Under the pieces are notes generated by a model. The model was given only the letters and a program-made list of their open reading frames with translations, was not told the DNA's origin and made no database searches. A DNA stretch of 64,000 nucleotides from Petrosia ficiformis (lineage: Eukaryota > Porifera > Demospongiae > Haplosclerida > Petrosiidae), in contig OX345645.1 of assembly GCA_947044365.1 (NCBI GenBank), forward strand, positions 5,771,741-5,835,740, given 5' to 3'. This document shows, piece by piece, positions 21,595 to 31,700 of the stretch (within the stretch, counting starts at the first letter, position 1; each line of letters opens with the position of its first letter). The position numbers were made by a program, and so were the translations under genes.

Positions 21595-24500
21595 CTGATG
21601 AATACAACAATCATTACAAAGTATAATATACTAGGCTGCATGCCTGCACGATTATGGATGGTGATATGCACTACTATGCATCTGTGGTCTAGTAACAAAG
21701 TGATTTGCCTGTATATTCTGATAAAGGTACATGTGGCTCACACACATCAACTCATAATGCTGGTAACACTTACTCATCTACTATAAACATATCCAATTCC
21801 AGGTGTGTGGATGAAAGGGGTGAATGATATATAAATTAGCACTAACACTCCTACCTAAACTCTTAACCCTACAATCAAGAATGAAAGTCCCAGGAATGAT
21901 GACAAATCCAGAAGAACAATTCATAATTCAGAACAGGATGAATATAGCCACTATATATCATACAATACTAACTAAGTGTACCTAAACCTATTATAAATAT
22001 ATAAGTAGTCAGTAATTATCACTTAATTAAGACCAAAGCTTGATTCTTTCCATTTGTTTCTACATTGTGGTTTATTATTATTTCAGAATTACATAATAAC
22101 GATAATAATTATATCAACTACTATGTAGAATAAACTATTCCACTTACCACATTCTTGTTTCAGTTGGTTTGCTAATAAATTTTCTCCTACCATATCAAGT
22201 GTAGTGGATAATTTCAGTAGCCCTTCTTCATATGTGGAGAAACTTGTATCTTTCCTCAACCATTTATTGAACATTTCTAACACACAGCTTGACATTCTAT
22301 CACGATTATTATATTCAATCTCTTCTACAACAGAACCTAATTCTAGTAGTTGTCCAACACGTTTCCAATCCCTCAGGATAGTAATCTGGGCTACCCGTCT
22401 CTGTAATCTCTCTCGATCATCAGTATTTAATATTTTCTTTGTTACTGTTACACCATCACTCTCTTCATGTTCATCTTTTGATATATCTGAAGTAGCAAGA
22501 TTGTATGGTAAGCAAACATGTATACATATTTGTGTAGTACATACAAGGTTCTTAAGTTTTTTTTAAATTTTTATGGCCGTAGGGCCATCCCTATGATTGC
22601 TTTCCCACGGGTTCGAACTATATATATATAATTATATAATTATAATGTTTGTGTCCACTTGCGCGAGTATGCGTTGTATACGTAGTTAATTAAGGAAGTT
22701 ATGTCATTCCCGGGGGCTCGGTCAATTAATGGGCGTGGCGCGTAAAAGAACGCGCGCTCAAGCACTACAGACCAGCTGCAGCAGAAAGAAAGCTGTGTAG
22801 TTTACGTAGAAACTGGAACTAATAGCTAACTATTCTACCTGAAATATATTCCTAAAGTTCTACAAGGTTCTTTAAAAGGTAAAGAGAGTAGATAATCCAA
22901 ATATTAACTATAATAGGCTGTTGTGTTTCCAGCATGATAAAGTTAGCCATGATTACCGATTACTGAACGCTGGACACCATAAAGCAATGATAGGGATACT
23001 TTTTTCTCTATATACACTTGTTCTTATCGAGAAGTATGAAATTTTATTGTCATTAATACCACTGAAGTCAAATATTTGATAAATCCAAATTAAACGAAAA
23101 CATTTTGGGAAGCCACACACCATGTTTGAAGTGTGGGGTATTATCCCCATGAATAGTTTGAATCAAAGCCACTGTGAAATGGATTGTAATGTATTCTCAG
23201 AGTTAAACACCATATATATAGTTTAACAGTTATTGTTTTAAATTTTGAGATTCAGTTTTTGGAGGCAAATGTGGCTAGACCAAGAATATATCCTCATTTA
23301 CTTAATAAAAAGTATTTTTGAGCAAGGTGAGTGGTTTATGAGCTGGAGTTTGTGGGGAAGCTTCCCATAATTGACAGTAAGAATTATCTTTCAATATAGT
23401 GTAATGAATACAATAATTAGTGGTGTGTGATAATATTTGTTACTAAAATTATTTACATGATTAATCTGTATTAGCAATGAAGTCCACAGTAAAACAGATA
23501 CTCTCTTTCCAGGAAACAACATGACCATGCACAGCCAAACTCAAACCACTGACCATTTAGCTCAAGCTCTAACCACTAGTCGTGTGCCCCTACTCTTAGG
23601 GGACAGCATGGCTTAATGGCTCTTAGGGTCAGCATGGCTTAGCGGTTAGAGTTGAGCCTCTTGATCAAACGGTCAGTGGTTCAAGTTTGGCTGCAGTTGT
23701 GTTGTTTCCTGGAAAGAGAGTGTCTGTTATTCTGTGGACTTCATTGCCAATGTAACACCGTTAGGAAGGTTTCTTCCTAATTAACTTCTCTTAGGATTTT
23801 TTGGCCCTGCCGTCACTAAACACTCAGCTACGCCCCTGGTACAAAGAGAGTTGTTGTTGTCTTTGTAGCTGAATTGGGTCGGTTGTTGTAGAAGATAAGA
23901 AGGAACTATCACATGGGTGCTACACTTCCTTTTATAGCATATGGTATTTAACTATAATTACCTTCTCCACTTAGTTTTTTCTTCATTGTGTCTGCAGTAT
24001 CTTTCTCTCCACACCTGTCTACTGATGATATTAACACTCTCCATGATGCTTCTGATGTGTTCTTAATCCACCAATCCAATGCTATTTCCATTGCGTACTC
24101 AAATGCTTCATCTTCCTTTATTATAGCTCTCATCTTTTCCTTTTGTTCTAGAGGAACATTCAAGATACTTGTTAATCGATTCCAATTGCTCTTAAAATTA
24201 AACCCACAATCACTGAGCAGAATTACCGCTTTGCCAGGAGTAATCTCTGATATTGAATATAGAAAAAAAAAGCAAGCAATTATACTACATGAAATATATA
24301 GATCATATTTATCTAGTAGGTTATATACATGTGTGTTTAGTACTATATTAAACATAGTAATAACTAACCCACAGGTCCAGGATTTGATTCCACATCACCA
24401 GAGAGTATCAGTAGTATAAATATACACACAGTTAGTGGATATAACCACACACTAGTATGACTGAGTGATGTTCTAAGAATATTCGTACACATTCCAGGAG

Positions 24501-24633
24501 GTTCGTACTTCCTGTGATAGTCTTTCATACTTGGATGACTTTGCATGTTAACAAGTCTGCTTTTCCTCTTGACAGACTTCATACCACCACACCACATTCC
24601 AATAGAAACTCTCCATTGTATGAGATCAATCAT
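18485..24633 (-). CDS. NLR-type receptor A: 2A leader, DEATH, DEATH, NACHT, LRR-like (4 exons)
   Basis: Exons on minus: 24633-24369, 24246-23962, 22486-22148, 21594-18485. All introns are GT-AG and all junctions use phase 1. The lengths 265+285+339+3110 sum to 3999 nt, giving 1332 residues plus stop without a frame break. DEATH-NACHT-LRR proteins are intracellular immune sensors expanded in sponges. The NACHT domain oligomerises on ATP binding and DEATH domains recruit signalling partners. Unusual is the N-terminal 2A motif, which would release the first ~86 residues as a separate product. The 5' end faces the myotubularin-like gene at 28699. The 3' flank is split by the pogo/BEL insertion. 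LRR assignment is weaker than the rest. Confidence 0.85.
22148..22486 (-). CDS. NLR A exon 3: second DEATH-fold domain
   Basis: 339 nt between acceptor TTGCTACTTCAG and donor GAATGTG|gtaagtg. Encodes an acidic linker, then a DEATH-like domain: ILRDWKRVGQLLELGSVVEEIEYN, CVLEMFNKWL, YEEGLLKLSTTLDMVGENLLANQL. The W..VG.LL.LG...IE...W....LL.L...... L pattern is typical of DEATH domains. Its counterpart in copy B (47912-48250) has the same length and boundaries and remains open. Confidence 0.8.
23472..23580 (-). mobile_element. tRNA-derived SINE (family 2), minus copy
   Basis: The reverse complement of the family seen at 23630-23749: GAAGTCCACAG, CTCTCTTTCCAGGAAACAAC, the B-box-like AAACCACTGACC and the A-box-like CTCTAACCACTA. 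Together the two copies form an imperfect hairpin of about 110-bp arms. Confidence 0.55.
23600..23749 (+). mobile_element. tRNA-derived SINE (family 2), plus copy
   Basis: GGGGACAGCATGGCTTA and GCATGGCTTAGCGGTTAGAG give an A-box-like start (the head is partly duplicated at 23605-23640). CAGTGGTTCAAGTTT is a B-box-like element. It ends in GTTTCCTGGAAAGAGAGTGT and CTGTGGACTTCATTGCC. The A-box part also occurs at 24914-24948 on minus. Confidence 0.55.
23962..24246 (-). CDS. NLR A exon 2: first DEATH-fold domain
   Basis: 285 nt bounded by acceptor ATTCAATATCAG and donor GAGAAG|gtaatt. Encodes 95 residues with a DEATH-like helical pattern: NWNRLTSILNVP, an acidic MRAIIKEDEAFEYAMEIALDWW, then SWRVLISSVDRCGEKDTA and MKKKL. 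The tryptophans and the AL..W helix spacing match DEATH/DD-like adaptors. Copy B has the same exon length but is disrupted. The subfamily (DEATH versus CARD) is not settled by eye. Confidence 0.75.
24369..24633 (-). CDS. NLR A exon 1: hydrophobic segment plus 2A recoding motif
   Basis: From ATG 24633 (MIDLIQW...), 88 residues and one base. After a polar, basic stretch comes a hydrophobic run SVWLYPLTVCIFILLIL (residues 61-77), then SGDVESNPGP. This matches the 2A consensus D-V/I-E-x-N-P-G-P, at which ribosomes skip the Gly-Pro bond (G86/P87). The upstream in-frame codon at 24663 is TTG, so 24633 is the first ATG. In copy B an ATG exists at the equivalent upstream place. The donor is CCTGTGG|gttag. 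The hydrophobic run could be a membrane or signal segment or simply the helix that 2A motifs need in the exit tunnel. Confidence 0.8.
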
Positions 24634-24814
24634 TATGAATATCTGTATGGAAACAATATTCAATATTTAGGATTCATGTATGATAGTCTAGTATATAAAT
24701 TGTTTCCATCAGGCTTATGCAAGGTATTACTATGTTATACAGTCACGAACTCATAATAAGATTAGAAACAAAGGAAAACTGAATAACGTCAGGACCTTCT
24801 GATATCTGGTCAGG

Positions 24815-24950
24815 CAGGCACTCTTACCATCTGCACCTCCATGCAGACTTCTTGAAGCCAGGACACTATGTAAGGGAGCACTGCTAGCAAGCTAGATTTA
24901 CAGAATGCTTATTGCTCAAGCTCTAACCACTAAGCCATGCTGTCCCCTAA
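24815..24950 (-). mobile_element. fragment of SINE family 2
   Basis: The minus strand reads GGGGACAGCATGGCTTAGTG then GTTAGAGCTTGAGC (24914-24948), the same tRNA-like head as at 23600. The remainder has diverged. Confidence 0.45.
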
Positions 24951-25157
24951 AAAAAGAGTGCCCATCAAACTGGGACTATTTGGTGGGAATGAATTATTCA
25001 AACATAATTACACAAAATAAATCTGTTGGAAGGCTGTGGTTAGTCTCATTGCTTGATGAATAATGAGATGATTCGTAATTAATATTCCTTTAGGCTTCAT
25101 GTGACAACTACAATCAGAGTGGTATATACTACACACATTCCTGAAGTACTTACAGAA

Positions 25158-25219
25158 AGTCTCTATGGCCATCCTATAGTTGGTAGGGCCCTGCCAACTA
25201 TAGGATGGCCATAGAGACT
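25158..25219. repeat. 62-bp perfect palindrome, private to copy 1
   Basis: AGTCTCTATGGCCATCC...TAGTTGG on the left is the exact inverse of the right arm, around TAGGGCCCTG. The duplicate at 59019-59079 keeps only the right arm; its left side reads AGTCAACGAGTCATATTG instead. Confidence 0.85.
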
Positions 25220-26231
25220 AGGGTCTGGTGATGGTACACATATACCAGCTGTGCAACATGAATTTAATTATGGACTTTAAAATTAAATTCATTGAGTGTG
25301 TTAATACTAGGTATGTAAACTGTTTATACACTGCAGGAATTCTGAGGAACTGCACAACTAATGTGTGCCATACCAGATCCTTTCTCTCTATGTGAAGGGG
25401 CTGGCCCACCAGACTAAAACTGACAATACAATGAATATGTGGGTGTTTGTGGATGTAACTGACAATGCATAAAATTATTCTAGTGTTTATCATTTTAGGA
25501 TTGGGTGTTTAGAAGGAATCATTTCTATACAGTGTTCTCTCTATGTTGTTTTAGAGGGGTACAGTACCCCCCTTATAGTGTAAATGTACCCCTCTATCAG
25601 TCATAAAAACCAATTGATTTTGAATATTAATACTATTTTAAAATAACACACAAAAATATAAATTCAAAGTATTTCCATACACACATTCACCTATTACCCA
25701 TTTCCTAAGAGCAGGGTAAGGGTCACATTGTAACACGTGGACCTTCAACTGACATTCGTACAAGATGAATTAATTAACTATGACGTAATAATTACTTTGT
25801 AACTTTCGCGTGTCCCCCTATTGCAAAATCCTGGTGAGAACACTGCTCTATTATAATGGAACAAGGGCGTATCCAGGAAGAATGAATAGGGTAGGCTTAA
25901 AGAAAATGGCACGTCGAGCAAGCCGTAAATTATAGCTAATTAAATATTCATAATGGATGTGGTAATTAATAATTCTCGTAACAACTGACCCACCCTATTC
26001 GTTTAATATGGCGTTATAGAAGTGATCTCATCTGTACTTACTGAAAAGAAACAAAAGTTGTTGGGAAAACAATTATATTTCCAACATAATTATCATTATT
26101 ATTTATCCTGTAAGTATATAATGTATTTTAATATTATTATATACAATATTTTGAAAAGTAATTAAGATCAAAATCTCTGTGTAGGTTAAAGCCTACCCTA
26201 GCCTACTATTAAGAAACTCTCAATGAATAGT

Positions 26232-26553
26232 AATCTCGAGCTGCCAGACCCAACCCTTTGCTATGTGACAGGAAGGCTGGGTCTGGTCAACCCACTGTAC
26301 TAGCATTCATCAAGAGCATCTGCCAAACTGGTAATTGAATTCATAACAGTAATAATTATATTCATATAGCTGGTTTACTGGGAAAGTATAGTTATGAATA
26401 TAGCTTATTTTGTTATGAATATTATAAGCAGTTTGTAACACACTAAAGTAGCCCAAAAATCTGGCTAAACTCTTGATGAACGCTAGTACAGTGGGTTGAC
26501 CAGACCCTTCTTGTCACATAGCAGAGGGTTGGGTCTGGCTACACGAGACTAAA
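26232..26553. mobile_element. foldback MITE with ~80-bp terminal inverted repeats
   Basis: The left arm contains TGCCAGACCCAACCCTTTGC and the right arm its imperfect inverse GGGTTGGGTCTGG. Both arms carry CACTGTACTAGC and its inverse and ATCAAGAG and its inverse, around an AT-rich centre. Present at the same place in the duplicate (59728-60042), so it predates the duplication. No ORF. Confidence 0.75.
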
Positions 26554-26619
26554 TGAAATGGTTGTGTAGTCTAATTGCCCTCCCAAATACAGGCTGGCGA
26601 ATAAGACCATAGGCTGTGC

Positions 26620-28327
26620 ACTTCCTCTAGTAAAATATACATATCCATGTAGGAATGTAAAAAGTAACATACCAAATCGGTTTCTTCCAAATTATACTAA
26701 TTGCTCTTTTGACAAGCTACACCCTTGATCTCCGTTTGTGTGGCTGGGAACGCCCTTTTCTTTACAAACAATATGTATTCTGGCTTCCTGTAATAAAATT
26801 AATGATATAGTTGTATAAGCACCAGAAGTTTGTATATAGTAACGTACCAAATGAGTTTCCTTTCAAACGGTCAGTTATAATGTATATAGCTCCTCTGTTT
26901 GATGAGCCACGCCCTTCTTCTCTGTGGCACGGATTGGACCCTCCCTTTTTTTTTACAAATAATATGTAGTCTGTATATTGTGTACTTTCTGTAATAAATT
27001 TAGTTATGTACTCATATACGCTTTACAAGCAACAGAGGTACCTATATAGTAATTAGTACAACATACCAAATCAGTTTCCTTCCTAACTGTTTTGACGAGC
27101 CAAACCTTTATTTTCTGTTGGTGCAGATTTTGACCCGCTTTTTCTCTTTACAAATAAAATGTAGTTTGTATATTGTCCTGTAATACAGTTGATATAATGT
27201 TAAATATGTAAATATAGTCATATAAACAGCAGAGGTAAGTACATATAACGACATACCAAATCAGTTTAGTTATTACAAGCCACGCCCTTCTTTTCTGTTT
27301 GTACTGACCCTTTCTCTTAGCAAAAAATATGTAGTTTGTATATTGTGCACTTCCTGTAATACAATTAGTTAAGCACTAACATGAATTATAGTTGTATAAG
27401 CAGCAGAAGTGTGTATATAGTAACATACCAAATCAGTTTCCTTTTAAGTTAAAATGCTCGTCTAGCTGTGTTTTGACGAGCCACACCCTTCTTCTCTCTT
27501 TACGCAAAATAGCAATAGCTTGATGGTAAACTTCCTGTAATAAAATTAATAGTATGTTAGCTATGTAGAGTCATGTATAGTTGTCAGAAGAACGTCTATA
27601 GCAACATACCAAATCCGTATCCTTCCAAACACAGCTCTTCTGTTTATACGAGCCACGCCCTTCTCTTCTGTTTGTACTGACTTGGACTCGCCCTTTCTCT
27701 TTGCAAAAAATGTGTAGTTTGTATATTATGCACTCCTGTAATGCAATTACTTAAAATCACTAACATAATTATAGTTATACAAACAGCAAAAGTACGTATA
27801 TAGTAACATACCAAATCTATCTCCTTCCAAGCGGTCAGCTCTTCTGTTTTTGACGAGCCACACCCTACTTGTTTGTACTTGCACTCGCCCTTTCTTTTCA
27901 GTAGTCTATATATTGTGGATTTCCTGTAATAAATTAGAAATGTACTCGTATATTGTTATGCGGCAACAAAAGTATGTATATATATATGTAGTACCAAATC
28001 GGTTTCCTTCCAAGCGGTTAGCTAAAAACTCTCTTTTGACGAGACGCACCCTTCTTCTCACTTGACGCAAAATAACAATAGCCTGACGGTGAACTTCCTG
28101 TAATAAAATTAATAGTATGTTAGCTATATATAGTTGTATAAACAACAGAAGAACATCTATAGCAACATACTAAATCAGTTTCCTGCTCTTCAGCTTTTAC
28201 GAGCCACACCCTTCTTTTCTGTTTGTACGACTGGGACACGCCCTTTCTCTTTGCAAAACAAAATAATTATGTAGTTTGTATATTGTGCACTTCCTGCAAT
28301 ACAATTAGTTAAACATTAACATAAATT

Positions 28328-28360
<33 letters not shown>

Positions 28361-28610
28361 CAGCAGAATTATGGATATAGTAACATACAAAATCTTTTTC
28401 CTTTCAAGGGGTCAGCTAAAAAGCTCTTTTTTGACGAGCCACACCCTTCTTTTCACTTTACGCAAAATAGCAATAGTTTGACAGTGAACTTCCTGTAATA
28501 AAATTAATAGTATATTAGATATGTAGAGTTGTATAAACGGCAGAAGAACGTCTATAGCAACATACCAAATCAGTTTCCTTTCAAGTGCCTCTGTTTTGAC
28601 GAGCCACACC
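26620..28610 (-). repeat. tandem array of ~190-bp units with exon-like splice signals
   Basis: About eleven units, spaced roughly 160-205 bp, each marked on plus by CTTCCTGTAATA, ACATACCAAATC and TTTGACGAGCCAC. On minus every unit reads as a pyrimidine-rich tract with ATTACAG acceptor, about 90-130 nt, then GATTTG|GTATGT, a donor. Several units stay open in one frame (for example EVH-Q-IAILRKV-RRVWLVK), but others carry stops in that frame. The array lies between the head-to-head NLR and myotubularin-like genes. It may be a tandemly duplicated exon, a minisatellite that grew from one, or a repeat with cryptic splice sites. Confidence 0.7.
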
Positions 28611-28698
28611 CTTCTTTATGTGCTCGATCGCGCGCAGGTACGACTTAAATGACCCGCCCTTTCCTTCTGCGTGGGTGTACTCCACCTTCTCTTCAAAT

Positions 28699-28777
28699 AT
28701 GGCCGGTATGAGTTCTGGAAAAATATCTATACCTCCCTCAACATCAATACTAGAAGCATCACCTGAACTTCTACCAG
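28699..28777 (+). CDS. myotubularin-like copy 1, exon 1
   Basis: ATG at 28699 encodes MAGMSSGKISIPPSTS then a Pro/Glu-rich end. Donor CCAG|gtcagt after 79 nt (phase 1). The same exon in copy 2 (62390-62468) differs by two residues or fewer. It follows a GC-rich stretch CGATCGCGCGCAGG (28627-28640) that may mark the promoter. Confidence 0.75.
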
Positions 28778-31700
28778 GTCAGTAACTATAAAATATGTTT
28801 AGATAATAATTTTAATGAGGAATACTATGTTATATGTATTATATACCGATTACTGTTTTGAAGTGTGATCTAGAATGAAACTCTTGAATAAGACTTTAAA
28901 GTTGTAGTTAGCTATTATAATTTTGTAGTTTAGTAGTCCCAAGGGCAATGCTTGTATCTTTACTTGTATAACTTCCTCATTTTGAACAGCCACAGTCTTT
29001 TAAAACTCACTTCATGTAGTTGAACGGAAGATCTTGTAAAGGGCATCTCCAAACTGAAATTTGTACGCTTAACGTCATAGTGACGATAATGGTGGTTTTG
29101 GGTTGGGTGTTGGGGTGACGCTAAACATTTAAAAGGAAGGAAGCACAAGTTAGTATGATACACTGAAGTATTCATTAATGACGTTAAGAGGAGGGGGATG
29201 AGGGTGTCTTGCAGTAGCATCACTGTGACATAAAGCATATAAGTTTCAGTTTGGAGATGCCCCTTTAGAAAGCCATAGCTGCCAAAATCATGCTTCATTA
29301 GTTGCAACAAGTCTAGTATTTGTAAGTACAGTAACTAGAGACAACACTCACACTTAGTGTCTTTATAACTTCCATTACTTATAATTTTCAATTGTCTAGT
29401 TATATTATATGTTTATATTTTCAGGTGAAGTACTTGTTGGTCATGCTCCTAATACACAATTGATATTATATGATATCAGTACCCCTGTTGATATTCCAGA
29501 TACAATCACAGGAACATTATTTATTACTAACTATCAACTTTGTTTCAGACCTATCCCATTTCTTGTTGAAAAGGTATATAGTATATATCAATACAAATTA
29601 TTATCAAGAAATAAGTTTTATACTTTACATTAATATTATCATACATTAATTTAGTGTTATTGATATAGTGTGTTTAGTATGGTTACTAAGGATCATTACT
29701 ATCAATGGGATTAATATTTATAACTATACTTGTATCACATATCAGTGCTTGAAATAGTTTTCTAAAGCAAACAGTTTCAGTCAATTAGATTATGAAGTTG
29801 TTAAAGCAATGTGTAGTAGTCAGTGGCAACGCCCACAATTAGCGTCATTTTATTGCTTTTGTTAGGCATGTACTGTAGCTTCAATTTTTGGGCTCCATGT
29901 ACACATGTATGTACATTTTACATACATGTGTACATGTAGTATACATGTACATGTACTGTATATACATGTAGTATACATGTACATGTACATGTATATACAT
30001 GTAGTATATATGTACATGTACATGTACTGTATATACATGTAGTATACATGTACATGTACATCTATACACATGTAGTATACATGTACATGTAATATTTTCC
30101 ATTTTACACAGTTAGTAGTGGTAAGAAAAGAGAATTAAAATCAAAGGCTACAATGCCTAAGAAGATTTCTGAATTAGAAATTATATGCAAGGTATACATG
30201 TATATTAGAAAACAAAATGAGTATGATACATTGTATATGGTTTTATACATATAAGTATGTACAATGTATGTACATGTACATGTACATGCATACATGTATA
30301 TACTCATGTATGTGTATAAATTAATGTAATTTAATTTGTATATATGTCCACGTATATACAGTGTATGTACATGTATGTACAAATGTATGTACATGTATTT
30401 ATGTATGTAAGTATATACATGTATGTATGTAAATGTATGTATATACATAAATTCATACATGTATGTACATGCATACATACATAAATACATACATGTACAT
30501 GTGTACATATGTACTTATGTACGTACATGTAAGTATGTAGATAGATATGTATGTAAGTACGTAAGTACATACATACATATGTATGTATGTACATGTATAT
30601 ATGTATACGTATATGTACATTGTATGTACATGTATTTACTATTTACGTACGTACATGTATTTATATTTATGTACATGTATGTATACTGTATGTATATATT
30701 TACATGTATGTACATGTATGTACATGTATGCAGTGCTGCATACAGAAAATGAAGCTTGGACAATATGAGACTTTTGAGAACATAGGGGGGCAACGATGTT
30801 ACCATGTGCTGTAAGCACATATTGGCAAACTAAGGGACTTTTTGTGACATTTTGGGAAACACTTGTGTATTTTTCTGTAGCAGTTGAAATTTCTGGCCAT
30901 GTATTTCCTGATTAACTACTCTAGAGTCATTCTGTATGACGAAAACTACAGCAATGTCAGCACACAGTTCAGGATTGCACCATTTAACATTTAGACTATA
31001 CAGATATAACATGAAAGAGATCAAAATCAGTAATTATTAATGATTTTCCTTCAAAACATCTCACAGGTAATACAATGTAACATGTAGTACGTACATGTAC
31101 ATGGATGTATGTATGTATGTATGTATACATATATGTACATGCATACATACATGTGTACATACGTATGATGTATGTATATGTAATTATGTATGTATGTTTG
31201 TATGTACATGTACATGTATGTACGTAAGTATGTAAGTATGAATGTATACTATATGTACATACATTGTATATACGCATTTATGTACACATGTATATGTATG
31301 TATGTACATGTATACATGTATGTGTGTATATATATGTATGTATGTATGTATGTATAAATATATGTATGCTTCATTATTATTGTTATATATCATATATACT
31401 ATCTTAATACATGTATGTGTTGTGTATTGTTTATCATTTAGTTACCATAGCGATAATGTTTATTACATATTTGAGACTTTTGATGTGCCTACAGGTACAA
31501 CAATATTCATGTCATGTGATCAAAAGTATAATGATATTCATGTATCATTGTAACTTCTGTTTACTGATAGTAATATTCATATTATAATTATATTAAATAT
31601 CATAAACGTGATATATTATGTATATACATATCTATATACATATAGTGACTACATACATATATATGGGTATGAGTATATGTACGGTACATGTATGGTACAT

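Larger units (their letters stand above)
22487..23961 (-). other. NLR A intron 2 with inverted SINE pair
   Basis: Intron of about 1.5 kb. The 22590-22800 part is GC-richer and unassigned. 23472-23749 holds two inverted copies of a second SINE family. The rest is AT-rich, and the part near 23000-23340 is shared with copy B (48320-48620). Confidence 0.7.
24990..29760. repeat. segmental duplication, copy 1
   Basis: Nearly collinear with 58860-63955: AATAAATCTGTTGGAAGG, the foldback MITE, the ~190-bp tandem array and the first two exons of a myotubularin-like gene occur in the same order and orientation. The copies differ by private insertions (29038-29272 here; 62666-63423 there), a shuffled array and scattered substitutions. 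Confidence 0.9.
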
